This document shows, piece by piece, positions 17,173 to 24,511 of a DNA stretch of 32,712 nt. Below the pieces are notes generated by a model, which was given only the letters and a program-made list of their open reading frames with translations, was not told the DNA's origin and did no database searches. The position numbers were made by a program, and so were the translations under genes. Within the stretch, counting starts at the first letter, position 1, and each line of letters starts with the position of its first letter. The DNA comes from an uncultured Parvibacter sp. (GTDB lineage Bacteria; Actinomycetota; Coriobacteriia; Coriobacteriales; Eggerthellaceae): NCBI GenBank assembly GCA_910587945.1, contig CAJUNI010000008.1, forward strand, positions 9,471 to 42,182, in the 5' to 3' direction.

Positions 17173-18450
17173 ATGGCCTTCAAGTTGACAAAGCAAGAGC
17201 GCAGCTGGGTACTCTACGATGTAGGAAACTCAGCGTTTGTGATGTTATCGACTGCCCTTATCCCTGTCTACTTTGCAGCGTTGGCCGAACCCGGATCGTC
17301 GGTAGTGGTGGCCTGGGGTTATGCCGAAACGGTAGCGTCGCTGATTCTGGCGCTCTTAATGCCGTTTTTGGGAAGCCTTGCCGATCTCAAAGGTTGCAAG
17401 AAAAAGTTCCTCATTGGTTTTGCGGGCACGGGTGCGGTGGCCTGTGCGGCGCTGGGCTTTCCCACCCACGCTCTGCTGTTTTTGGTGATCTATGTACTGG
17501 CCGCTGTCATGTTGAACGGCTCCATGGTGTTCTACGACGCGTTTTTGGTTGATGCTACCTCAGAAGAGCGTTATGACGAAGTGTCCTCTTCGGGCTATGC
17601 CTGGGGCTATATCGGTTCTTGCATTCCGTTTATTGCCTGCTTGGCGGTGGTGCTTGGCGGGGGAGCAATTGGCATCGACATGATGCTTGGCATGAAGATT
17701 GCCTTTGTCATCACGGCGCTCTGGTGGATTGTATTTACGATTCCGCTGGTGCGCAATGTGCATCAAACCCACTTCAAGGAACGCTCGGCGCATCTGCTGT
17801 CGTCAACGTTCCAGGGCTTGGGGAAGACCATCAAGGAGATCGTGCGCAACAAGCGCATTCGTCTGTTCATGCTGGCCTACTTCTTCTACATCGATGGCGT
17901 GCACACCATTATCAAGATGTCCACGAGCTATGGAACGGACCTGGGTATTGATGCCACTCAGTTGGTATTGGCGCTGTTAGTTACCCAGTTCGTGGCGTTT
18001 CCCTCAGCCATTGCCTACGGTCGTCTTTCGGCGCGGTTTGGCACTAAGCGCATGTTGCTGATAGCTATTGGGGCCTATTTCTGCATTACGCTGTTCGCTG
18101 CATTTTTCCTTGTGAGTGCTACAGAGTTTTGGATTCTCGCTATCTGCGTTGGCATGTTCCAGGGTGGCATTCAGGCTTTGTCTCGCAGTGAGTTTGGCAA
18201 GATTATCCCGAAAGACCGATCCAATGAGTATTTCGGGTTCTTCGACATCTTTGGCAAGTATGCGGCAGTCATGGGAACGTTTTTGGTGAGCGTGTTTACG
18301 CAGATCACGGGCAACCCCTCAGTGGGCGTACTCTCTATTGCGATCTTGTTTGTCGTGGGCTTTGTATGCATGGCCCGGGTGCCTGAAGGCGATTGGGAAG
18401 ATGGTCCCAATGCAGAAACGGGTCAGCAGCACGACGGCCTTGGGATTTAA
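17173..18450 (+). CDS. UMF1-family MFS transporter (Atg22-like)
   Basis: 425 residues with about 12 membrane segments. The N-terminus YDVGNSAFVMLSTALIPVYF is typical of the UMF1/Atg22 branch of the major facilitator superfamily, which in yeast exports amino acids from the vacuole; the bacterial substrate is unknown. Conserved MFS loops are seen (GSLADLKGCKKKF between helices 2 and 3, and YGRLSARFGTKRM in the second half). The start at 17173 has AGGGGA about 9 bp upstream; an open frame back to 16990 overlaps the divergent gene and lacks a site. No terminator was recognised after it. Confidence 0.87.
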   Translation: MAFKLTKQERSWVLYDVGNSAFVMLSTALIPVYFAALAEPGSSVVVAWGYAETVASLILALLMPFLGSLADLKGCKKKFLIGFAGTGAVACAALGFPTHALLFLVIYVLAAVMLNGSMVFYDAFLVDATSEERYDEVSSSGYAWGYIGSCIPFIACLAVVLGGGAIGIDMMLGMKIAFVITALWWIVFTIPLVRNVHQTHFKERSAHLLSSTFQGLGKTIKEIVRNKRIRLFMLAYFFYIDGVHTIIKMSTSYGTDLGIDATQLVLALLVTQFVAFPSAIAYGRLSARFGTKRMLLIAIGAYFCITLFAAFFLVSATEFWILAICVGMFQGGIQALSRSEFGKIIPKDRSNEYFGFFDIFGKYAAVMGTFLVSVFTQITGNPSVGVLSIAILFVVGFVCMARVPEGDWEDGPNAETGQQHDGLGI

Positions 18451-18748
18451 GGGCCCCGACTCCTGTCTCGACTTCTAGCGCTCGATCTAACCCTGGCACC
18501 ACTATCCCTCGGGGTTGGCTATCCAGCTTTCAGCACCAGCGCGCCTTGGGGCTGTGTTCGCCGCCTTCGCTTATCGGAGTTCTTTCTTCTCGTTCATCTG
18601 ACCTCCGGACAATGCTGCGGCAGTCCGTTGAGCGATGAATAAGAAGCGGGGATCCGGGTTCGTTACACGCCGGCTCCCTAGAGGTTAGTGAGCTTTGGTA
18701 TAGTGACAGTTCACTTAAACCCGCGGATGAAGGGGCTGTTGTTTCCCG
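18451..18748. other. Intergenic leader between MFS and aspartokinase genes
   Basis: A 298-bp stretch without a protein gene. It contains a hairpin CGGAC/GTCCG at 18606-18627 with an inner TGC/GCA stem. No lysine riboswitch or T-box was recognised on the coding strand. A promoter for lysC lies near its end (separate entry). Confidence 0.5.
18696..18715 (+). promoter_or_regulatory. Extended -10 promoter and small palindrome before lysC
   Basis: TGGTATAGT at 18696-18704 is an extended -10 element (TGnTATAGT). It overlaps the palindrome AGTGA-CAGT-TCACT at 18702-18715, at the expected start of transcription, which could be an operator. No good -35 is present, as expected for an extended -10 promoter. 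Confidence 0.5.
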
Positions 18749-20026
18749 ATGGCTTTGATTGTCGCAAAGTTTGGCGGCACCTCTGTTGCCTCCCCTGAAC
18801 GAATAAAGAATGTAGCTCGGCGCTTGGTGCGTATGCGTCAAGATGGGCATTCCGTTGTGGCGGTGGTATCGGCCATGGGCAAGACGACCGATGAACTTAT
18901 GGGACTGGCCAGCGCCGTGAGCTCTCAGCCGCCGGCGCGCGAACTTGATCGCTTGCTTTCCACAGGCGAGCAGGTGTCGATGACATTGCTGGCTATGGCT
19001 CTTGAAAACCTCGGCTATCGCGCGCTCAGCTTTACGGGTCGCCAAGCGGGCATTGAAACCGACAGCTCTCATCGTCAGGCCAAAATCATCAAGGTTCACA
19101 ATGAACGCATTATGGAAGCGCTAGAGGCCGGCGCCATCCCGGTAGTTGCTGGCTTCCAGGGCATCGATGCGGCAGGGGATATCACTACGCTCGGTCGTGG
19201 CGGTTCGGATACGACTGCTGTTGCCGTGGCTTGGGGTATTGGCGCCGATGTTTGCGAGATCTATTCCGATGTCGATGGCGTCTATACCACCGACCCGCGC
19301 GTGGCGCCCCGCGCGCAAAAGCTCGATCAAATTTCCTATGACGACATGCTGGAGCTCTCAAGCGCGGGCTCGGGCGTGCTGCAAAGCCGTGCAGTGGAGT
19401 TCGCGCGGAAGTGGAATGTTGTTATTCATTCTCGCTCGGCATTTTCCGATGCCGAAGGCACCTATATCAAGGAGGATCCGGATATGGAAGAAGCGGTCAT
19501 CACTGGTATTGCCCACGACACTTCTGAAGTAAAGGTCACCATGCGCCATCTGCCCGACACCTCTGGTGTGGCTGCAAAGGTGTTTTCGGCGCTGGCCTCC
19601 AATATGGTGAACACTGACATGATCATCCAAAACATCTCTGAAGATGGCTATACGGACATCTCCTTCACCTGCCCTGGTGCTGACTTGGATCGCGCGCGCG
19701 AAACGCTGGATCGCATCATGCCCGACTTGGGTGGTCGCGAATACGTTGTTGATGAGAGCATTGCCAAGGTCAGCTTGGTGGGTACCGGCATGAAATCGTC
19801 ACCCGGTGTGGCTGCTCGTGCCTTTACCACGCTGGGCGAGAACAACATCAACATTCTTGCGATTTCTACGTCGCCGATTCGCCTGTCTATGGTGGTTGAT
19901 GCAGCTCAAGCCGCTCAAGCAGTACGCTGCCTCCATACCGCCTTTGGACTGGATTCGGACAGCGTCTTTGTAGAGACTCAGCTTTCTGCAGAAGAGATTG
20001 CTGCCAAGATGAAAAAGGGCCGATAG
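18749..20026 (+). CDS. lysC: Aspartate kinase
   Basis: 425 residues. It phosphorylates aspartate, the first step of the lysine/diaminopimelate, threonine and methionine pathways. The N-terminus VAKFGGTSVASPERI has the aspartokinase signature KFGGTS at residues 7-12, the kinase domain contains TLGRGGSDTTA (ATP/aspartate site) and DVDGVYTTDPR, and two ACT domains after residue 265 bind feedback amino acids (for example VSLVGTGMKSSPGVAARAF and NINILAISTSPIRLSMVV). An AAGGGG lies 13 bp before the ATG, a longer spacing than usual. The asd gene follows 64 bp downstream, so the first two enzymes of the pathway are together. Confidence 0.95.
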   Translation: MALIVAKFGGTSVASPERIKNVARRLVRMRQDGHSVVAVVSAMGKTTDELMGLASAVSSQPPARELDRLLSTGEQVSMTLLAMALENLGYRALSFTGRQAGIETDSSHRQAKIIKVHNERIMEALEAGAIPVVAGFQGIDAAGDITTLGRGGSDTTAVAVAWGIGADVCEIYSDVDGVYTTDPRVAPRAQKLDQISYDDMLELSSAGSGVLQSRAVEFARKWNVVIHSRSAFSDAEGTYIKEDPDMEEAVITGIAHDTSEVKVTMRHLPDTSGVAAKVFSALASNMVNTDMIIQNISEDGYTDISFTCPGADLDRARETLDRIMPDLGGREYVVDESIAKVSLVGTGMKSSPGVAARAFTTLGENNINILAISTSPIRLSMVVDAAQAAQAVRCLHTAFGLDSDSVFVETQLSAEEIAAKMKKGR

Positions 20027-20090
20027 ATCTGCGGTTGAACGTAGCCTTACTAATAGAACTTCGATAAGCCAGTTGGTGAAAGGACAAACC

Positions 20091-21143
20091 ATGGCGTGGA
20101 CAAAGGAAATGCCGGCTCGACCGGTAGTGGCGGTTGCAGGGGCCACGGGAGCGGTCGGTCGCGAATTCCTCAATGTGCTGCATGATCTTGACTTCCCCGC
20201 ATCGGAAGTGCGAGCGTTGGCCAGTGCTCGTTCAGCAGGTAAAACGGTACCCTTCGAGGGCTGTGGCGATGTACCTGCGGGCGATCTGGTGGTCCAGGAA
20301 ATGACGCCTGAATCTTTTGAGGGCGTTGACATTGCCCTGTTCTCGGCTGGATCGGATGTTTCCCAAGCCATGCGAGAAGCGGTAGTGCAAGCGGGTGCGG
20401 TCATGATTGACAACTCCAGTGCATTTCGCATGGACGAAGACGTGCCCCTGGTCGTTCCCGAGGTTAACCCTCAAGACGTTCAGTGGCACAGCGGCGTTAT
20501 CGCGAACCCGAATTGCTCTACCATTCAGATGGTGGCAGCGCTGAAGCCCCTTCATGATTTGGCACCTATCACGCGCGTGGTGGTGTCTACTTATCAAGCA
20601 GCCTCTGGTGCCGGCGCTCCTGCTATGGCTGAGCTCTATGAGCAGACCCGACAGTTCCTTGAGGGAGTGCCTGATGATGAGCTCACGGTAGAGGCGTTTG
20701 CTCATCGCATTGCGTTTAACTGCATTCCTCATATCGACAAATTCTTGGAGGACGATTCCACCAAAGAAGAGTGGAAGATGGTAGTCGAAACCAAGAAGAT
20801 CATGGGTGATGACAACATCGAAGTGGCTGCTACCTGTGTGCGCGTACCGGTGCTTCGCTGTCATGGCGAATCCATTAACGTGGAGTTCGCAGACGAGGTA
20901 ACCGTGGAGGCTGCGCGCGAAGCTCTTGAAGCAGCTCCTGGTATCACGGTTATGGACGATCCGGCAGCTAATCTCTATCCGATGCCGGGCCTTTTGGCGG
21001 GAACTGATGGCGCTTACGTCGGTCGTCTGCGTAAAGATCCTACGGTGGCCCATGGGTTGGCGTTCTGGAATGTGGCTGATCAGATCCGCAAAGGCGCGGC
21101 CCTGAATGCTGTGCAGATTGCGCAGCTCCTGATTCCGGCGTAA
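20091..21143 (+). CDS. asd: Aspartate-semialdehyde dehydrogenase
   Basis: 350 residues. It reduces aspartyl phosphate, the product of the upstream kinase, to aspartate semialdehyde with NADPH. GATGAVG at residues 18-24 is the nucleotide-binding loop and the catalytic cysteine is Cys142 in NPNCSTIQM; STYQAASGAG follows, as in the family. The start at 20091 has AAAGGA 6 bp upstream, better than an in-frame ATG at 20073. It is cotranscribed with lysC by position and followed at once by a hairpin without a T-run. Confidence 0.95.
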   Translation: MAWTKEMPARPVVAVAGATGAVGREFLNVLHDLDFPASEVRALASARSAGKTVPFEGCGDVPAGDLVVQEMTPESFEGVDIALFSAGSDVSQAMREAVVQAGAVMIDNSSAFRMDEDVPLVVPEVNPQDVQWHSGVIANPNCSTIQMVAALKPLHDLAPITRVVVSTYQAASGAGAPAMAELYEQTRQFLEGVPDDELTVEAFAHRIAFNCIPHIDKFLEDDSTKEEWKMVVETKKIMGDDNIEVAATCVRVPVLRCHGESINVEFADEVTVEAAREALEAAPGITVMDDPAANLYPMPGLLAGTDGAYVGRLRKDPTVAHGLAFWNVADQIRKGAALNAVQIAQLLIPA

Positions 21144-21166
21144 GCGGAGTTCGGGAGGAACTCCGC
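21144..21166 (+). repeat. Hairpin directly after the asd stop codon
   Basis: A perfect 9-bp stem (GCGGAGTTC at 21144-21152, GAACTCCGC at 21158-21166) with a 5-nt loop begins at the base after the stop. It lacks a T-tract, so it is not a classical terminator; it may mark the 3' end of the message or stabilise it. Confidence 0.6.
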
Positions 21167-21468
21167 GAGCGCGAACGAAGCGAGGGATTTCTTCTGGCGC
21201 TTCAGGGGATGGCGGAGTATCTCGAGGCTCGTGAGGTAGGGTAGTACCCCTGAAGGTTACGGGAAGCTATGCAGGCTCCCGAAAGAGTGCTGGCTTCATG
21301 GCGGTATAAGGGGGACTGCGGCGGCTTGCGGGCTGGCACAGGCTTCGTGTGTTGCGTTCTGTTACATGGGCGTTACAGTGCGCTTTTGTGCGGAGCGTTC
21401 CAAGGCGCCAACCGTTATGGTGAGTCAAGGCGCAAAAGCGCGGAACAGCTGTGGTAAAGGAGATCATT
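21144..21468. other. Structured intergenic region between asd and rubredoxin
   Basis: A 325-bp non-coding stretch. Besides the hairpin after asd, it has a 9-bp stem CTTCAGGGG (21200-21208) / CCCCTGAAG (21247-21255) enclosing a second pairing (CTCG/CGTGAG), then CGGGAAGC/GCTCCCG near 21260-21282. Three consecutive hairpins suggest an RNA element, but no known family was recognised. A possible promoter for rubredoxin is TTGCGT (near 21352) with TACAGT 16 bp later. Confidence 0.45.
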
Positions 21469-21627
21469 ATGCGTAAGTTTCAATGCCCCTGTGGCTACAT
21501 TTACGATGAAGAATTAGGCGATCCGGACAACGGCGTAGAGCCCGGCACCCTGTGGGAAGATGTTCCCGAGGATTGGGTATGCCCCGTTTGCGGTCTTCCG
21601 AAGGATGTGTTTGTCGAGATCGACTAA
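21469..21627 (+). CDS. Rubredoxin with a CxC first knuckle
   Basis: 52 residues, with AAAGGAG 6 bp before the ATG. Rubredoxins hold one iron between two Cys pairs and carry single electrons, often to rubrerythrin, superoxide reductase or oxygen reductases in anaerobes. The core matches the family (CGYIYD, DPDNG, PGTLWEDVPEDW, CPVCG). The second knuckle is Cys38-x2-Cys41 as usual, but the first is Cys6-Pro-Cys8, one residue shorter than the canonical CxxC. The gene stands alone between two stretches of secondary structure and ends at a clear terminator. Confidence 0.93.
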   Translation: MRKFQCPCGYIYDEELGDPDNGVEPGTLWEDVPEDWVCPVCGLPKDVFVEID

Positions 21628-21653
21628 CGCCCAGCGGAGTTGCTAGAGATGAC

Positions 21654-21693
21654 AGAAAGGCGAGAGCTTCCGGGCTTTCGCCTTTCTTTCTTT
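21654..21693 (+). terminator. Rho-independent terminator after rubredoxin
   Basis: Perfect 10-bp stem AGAAAGGCGA (21654-21663) / TCGCCTTTCT (21678-21687), followed by a T-rich tail. Confidence 0.9.
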
Positions 21694-21742
21694 AGGAGAA
21701 GGGTCTCATCTATGGGGATGGTGTCCGGAGAGGCGGGTGCCT

Positions 21743-21765
21743 TTTAGAGGGATGGCGCCTCTAAA
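21743..21765 (+). repeat. Hairpin in the region upstream of tlyA
   Basis: TTTAGAGG (21743-21750) and CCTCTAAA (21758-21765) form a perfect 8-bp stem with a 7-nt loop. A GC-rich second stem, CAGCCG/CGGCTG, follows at about 21782-21803 and ends in TTT. Together they may be a second termination or regulatory structure before the tlyA promoter. Confidence 0.45.
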
Positions 21766-21838
21766 GCAGCGGCGCTCTTCGCAGCCGCCGCTTCCCTGCG
21801 GCTGTTTGAAGGCTGGCTGGGTTGAACCTTAGGCTCAC

Positions 21839-21847
21839 TGTTAGAAT
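21839..21847 (+). promoter_or_regulatory. Extended -10 element before tlyA
   Basis: TGTTAGAAT fits the extended -10 pattern TGnTATAAT. Transcription would begin around 21854, which is within a few bases of the tlyA ATG at 21856. Confidence 0.35.
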
Positions 21848-21855
21848 GGGGAGCC

Positions 21856-22692
21856 ATGAAAACAAAGAAGCACACCTCACAACATCCTGGAGACTTAAGC
21901 TCGGCTCGAAACGCCGGCAAGAAACCGGCGCGCCAGCGGCTGGATCAGCTGCTCGTGGAACGCGGTTTGGCGGCAAGCACCGATGAGGCATTGCGTATGG
22001 TACTCGCCCATGAGGTGCGCGTGGACGATGTCTACGCGACCAGTGCGGCTATTCAGGTGCCCAAGGATGCGGAACTTCTGGTGAAGGGCCGCAAGAGCTT
22101 TGTTTCTCGGGGAGGCTATAAACTCCAAGGGGCGCTCGATTACTTTCAACAGAGCGTTAGCGGCCTTCACTGTTTAGATATTGGAGCCTCGACGGGCGGA
22201 TTTACCGATTGCTTGCTGCAAAATGGGGCTGCCTCTGTTGTGGCCATTGATGTGGCCTATGGGCAGTTGGCCTGGTCGTTGCGCCAGGACCCACGGGTAC
22301 AGGTTATTGAGCGGACGAATATTCGCGAGATCGCCCCAGAGGACCTCGGTGCTCCTTTTGAGTTCATTGTGATAGACGTGAGTTTCATTGGCTTGGCATC
22401 GCTGGCACCCACCATCGCGGCGCTTTCCGCTCCCGGAACGGTGTTCGTGGGGCTGATCAAGCCTCAGTTTGAATCCCATCATGATGAAACAGAGGGTGGC
22501 ATTGTCCGTGATCCTGCTGTTCGCGAACGCACGGTGACAGAAGTATGTGAGGCGCTTACCGCCGTGGGTTTTGCCGTGGATGGGGTAGTGGAGTCTTCGA
22601 TTACAGGAGCCCAAGGGAATATTGAGTTCTTGGTGCGAGCTGTCTATGGTGAAGACGGCGGTTCTGGTCGGAACGCAGACGTTACGCCTTAG
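21856..22692 (+). CDS. tlyA: TlyA-family rRNA 2'-O-methyltransferase
   Basis: 278 residues. Residues 26-85 are an S4 RNA-binding domain (RLDQLLVERGLAASTDEALR) and residues 100-265 an FtsJ-like methyltransferase with the SAM loop DIGASTGGFTDCLL and a DVSFIGL motif; the K-D-K-E-type catalytic residues lie in KSFVSRGGYKL, DVSFIG, GLIKPQFE and GNIEFLV. TlyA enzymes methylate 16S and 23S rRNA cytidines in actinobacteria. The first 25 residues are a basic extension. A GGGGAG lies only 2 bp before the ATG, and the nearest promoter-like element suggests a very short or absent leader. Confidence 0.9.
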   Translation: MKTKKHTSQHPGDLSSARNAGKKPARQRLDQLLVERGLAASTDEALRMVLAHEVRVDDVYATSAAIQVPKDAELLVKGRKSFVSRGGYKLQGALDYFQQSVSGLHCLDIGASTGGFTDCLLQNGAASVVAIDVAYGQLAWSLRQDPRVQVIERTNIREIAPEDLGAPFEFIVIDVSFIGLASLAPTIAALSAPGTVFVGLIKPQFESHHDETEGGIVRDPAVRERTVTEVCEALTAVGFAVDGVVESSITGAQGNIEFLVRAVYGEDGGSGRNADVTP

Positions 22693-22830
22693 AATCGCGC
22701 ATTGCCACTCCCGCGAAAGCACTATTCGCCTGTGAGCAGCTAGGGACGAAACCCAATGAGACGCGCACGGATTCTCTCCCTGAGATCCGCGCTGAACTCT
22801 GTTTTTGGATTGTCTTCCCGGCTTAACTCT

Positions 22831-24195
22831 TTAGTTCTTGAGCGAATTGAGCGGAGCAGGCATACGACCGCCGCGATGAGCGAAGACGGTGCCGGCAAAC
22901 TGATTGACGGGCATAACGGGGGCATAGCCCAAAAGCCCACCAAAGTCGAGAGTGTCACCCACTTTTTTGCCAATAGCGGGAATAAGACGAACGGCGGTGG
23001 TCTTGGAGTTGATCATGCCGATAGCGCACTCGTCAGCAATAATGCCGAAGATAGTTTCTACGGTGGTGTCTCCGGGTATAGCAATCATGTCAAGACCCAC
23101 CGAGCACACACAGGTCATGGCCTCAAGCTTCTCAATGGAGAGTGCACCGTCTTCGGCCGCGCGAATCATGCCAGCATCTTCTGATACGGGGATGAAAGCG
23201 CCCGAGAGGCCACCGACAGAGGAGCTCGCCATAACACCACCCTTTTTCACGGCGTCATTGAGCATGGCAAGGGCTGCTGTGGTGCCAGGACCACCGCATT
23301 GGCCAACACCAATAGCTTCGAGGATCTCGGCTACTGAATCCCCTTCGGCAGGGGTCGGGGCTAACGAAAGGTCCAGAATGCCCTGCTGAACACCCAGGCG
23401 CTGAGAAGCTTCGCGGGCCATTAATTCGCCCGCACGGGTAATTTTGAAGGCCGTTGCTTTGATAGCCTCGGCAACGGTAGTGATGTCGGCCTCTTTGGGT
23501 AGGTCAGCCAAAACAGCGCGCACAACGCCGGGACCGGAGACACCGACGTTAACCACCGCATCGGCTTCGCCAGAGCCATGAAAGGCACCCGCCATGAACG
23601 GATTGTCTTCCACGGCGTTGCAAAAAACCACGAGTTTACCCGCGCCGATGCAATTGCGATCTGCGGTTTTTTCGGCGGCTTGCTTGATGACGTGGGCCAT
23701 TTTGAGCACGGCATCCATGTTGATGCCCGCACGGGTGGAGCCCACGTTGACTGACGCGCAAACGCGTTCGGTGGCAGCAAGAGCATCGGGGATAGAATCC
23801 ATCAGCTTGTGGTCGGCGGCAGAGGCGCCCTTTTGCACCAGGGCGGAAAAGCCTCCTACGAAATCAACGCCCACTTCATGGCCGGCGCGATCCATAGCTT
23901 CGGCAACCGGAGTCAAATCGTTGGTGGTCACCGCAGCGCAAACTTCAGCAATGGGGGTAACGGACAGGCGTTTGTTCACAATGGGGATGCCGAACTCCCG
24001 TTCAAGAGCTTCGGCCGTAGGTACCAGCTGTTCAGCTGCGTGAGTCATGCGGTCATAGACCTTCTGGGCGACGCGATTCACGTCTTCGTCTACACAACCC
24101 CGTAAATTGAGGCCTAGGGTAATGGTGCGAATATCCAGGTTTTGGCGATTAACCATTGCCAGGGTTTCGGCGATTTCGGCAGGGGTGATCTGCAT
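22831..24195 (-). CDS. UPF0210 (DUF711) family protein
   Basis: 454 residues, matching the UPF0210/PFL family in length and in motifs such as DIRTITLGLNLRGCVDEDV near the N-terminus, VNVGSTRAGINMDAV, GVSGPGVVRA and QCGGPGTTAALAMLNDAVKKGG. The function is not established; the fold is related to glycyl-radical enzyme barrels but no glycyl-radical motif is seen. In many genomes it is paired with a small ACT-domain protein (UPF0237); none is found beside it here. GGAG lies about 7 bp before the ATG, inside the loop of a small hairpin (AAGGA/TCCTT). It converges with tlyA. Confidence 0.85.
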   Translation of the reverse strand: MQITPAEIAETLAMVNRQNLDIRTITLGLNLRGCVDEDVNRVAQKVYDRMTHAAEQLVPTAEALEREFGIPIVNKRLSVTPIAEVCAAVTTNDLTPVAEAMDRAGHEVGVDFVGGFSALVQKGASAADHKLMDSIPDALAATERVCASVNVGSTRAGINMDAVLKMAHVIKQAAEKTADRNCIGAGKLVVFCNAVEDNPFMAGAFHGSGEADAVVNVGVSGPGVVRAVLADLPKEADITTVAEAIKATAFKITRAGELMAREASQRLGVQQGILDLSLAPTPAEGDSVAEILEAIGVGQCGGPGTTAALAMLNDAVKKGGVMASSSVGGLSGAFIPVSEDAGMIRAAEDGALSIEKLEAMTCVCSVGLDMIAIPGDTTVETIFGIIADECAIGMINSKTTAVRLIPAIGKKVGDTLDFGGLLGYAPVMPVNQFAGTVFAHRGGRMPAPLNSLKN

Positions 24196-24511
24196 GGAAG
24201 GACTCCGTTCCTTAAGACCTCATGGGTGATTGCCTGTGTAAGTGCACAGTCTAGCAAACTGACCCCGCGCAACCGCGAGGGAGAGGATGTCCCATCGGTT
24301 TATGTGGCAGTTACTGCGGTCGGGGCGTACTCAGCCAGGGGATGGCTCAGCAGACTACGGCCGAGGTGATGGAGCGGGCTGCAAAGCGAGGAGGCTCAAC
24401 GATGCCCTGGCTGGGTCTAAGACGCACAACAATCTGTGGTGGGCGGCCTCGAGGCACCATGCTATACTGCCGAGTGTCATAAAGTATTGCGACATTACGT
24501 TATGGAGCTTC
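24196..24511. other. Divergent intergenic region between UPF0210 and nrfD genes
   Basis: A 316-bp region with promoters for both sides. For the minus strand, TAGACT at 24253-24248 preceded by TG (extended -10) is a candidate. For the plus strand see the nrfD promoter entry. A perfect palindrome GCCTC-GAGGC occurs at 24446-24455. No further gene is recognised here. Confidence 0.5.
24460..24494 (+). promoter_or_regulatory. nrfD promoter with 20-bp dyad operator candidate
   Basis: TGCTATACT at 24460-24468 is an extended -10 element; transcription would start near 24475. From exactly there, 24475-24494 reads TGTCATAAAGTATTGCGACA, with TGTC and GACA arms 12 bp apart. The same 20-mer with three changes lies at the molybdoenzyme promoter (29117-29136). 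Its position over the start site here suits a repressor. Confidence 0.55.

Noticed and set aside
18572..18605. Minus-strand mini-frame of 8 codons (MNEKKELR) after GGAGGT
   Set aside because: Too short to support; a chance match is likely and no regulatory context was found.
18451..18748. T-box-like block (GTGGTGCCAGGG) on the minus strand
   Set aside because: The minus strand has no gene downstream in the right orientation, and the specifier and T-box consensus are not met.
19799..20431. Open frame of 210 codons antisense to lysC and asd
   Set aside because: Covers the end of lysC and start of asd, both secure, and its protein is low-complexity and unrecognisable.
22763..22806. Terminator after tlyA (stem near GCGCACGGAT/ATCCGCGC)
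   Set aside because: The stem has a bulge and the T-run lies about 9 nt after it, so it is too weak to call.
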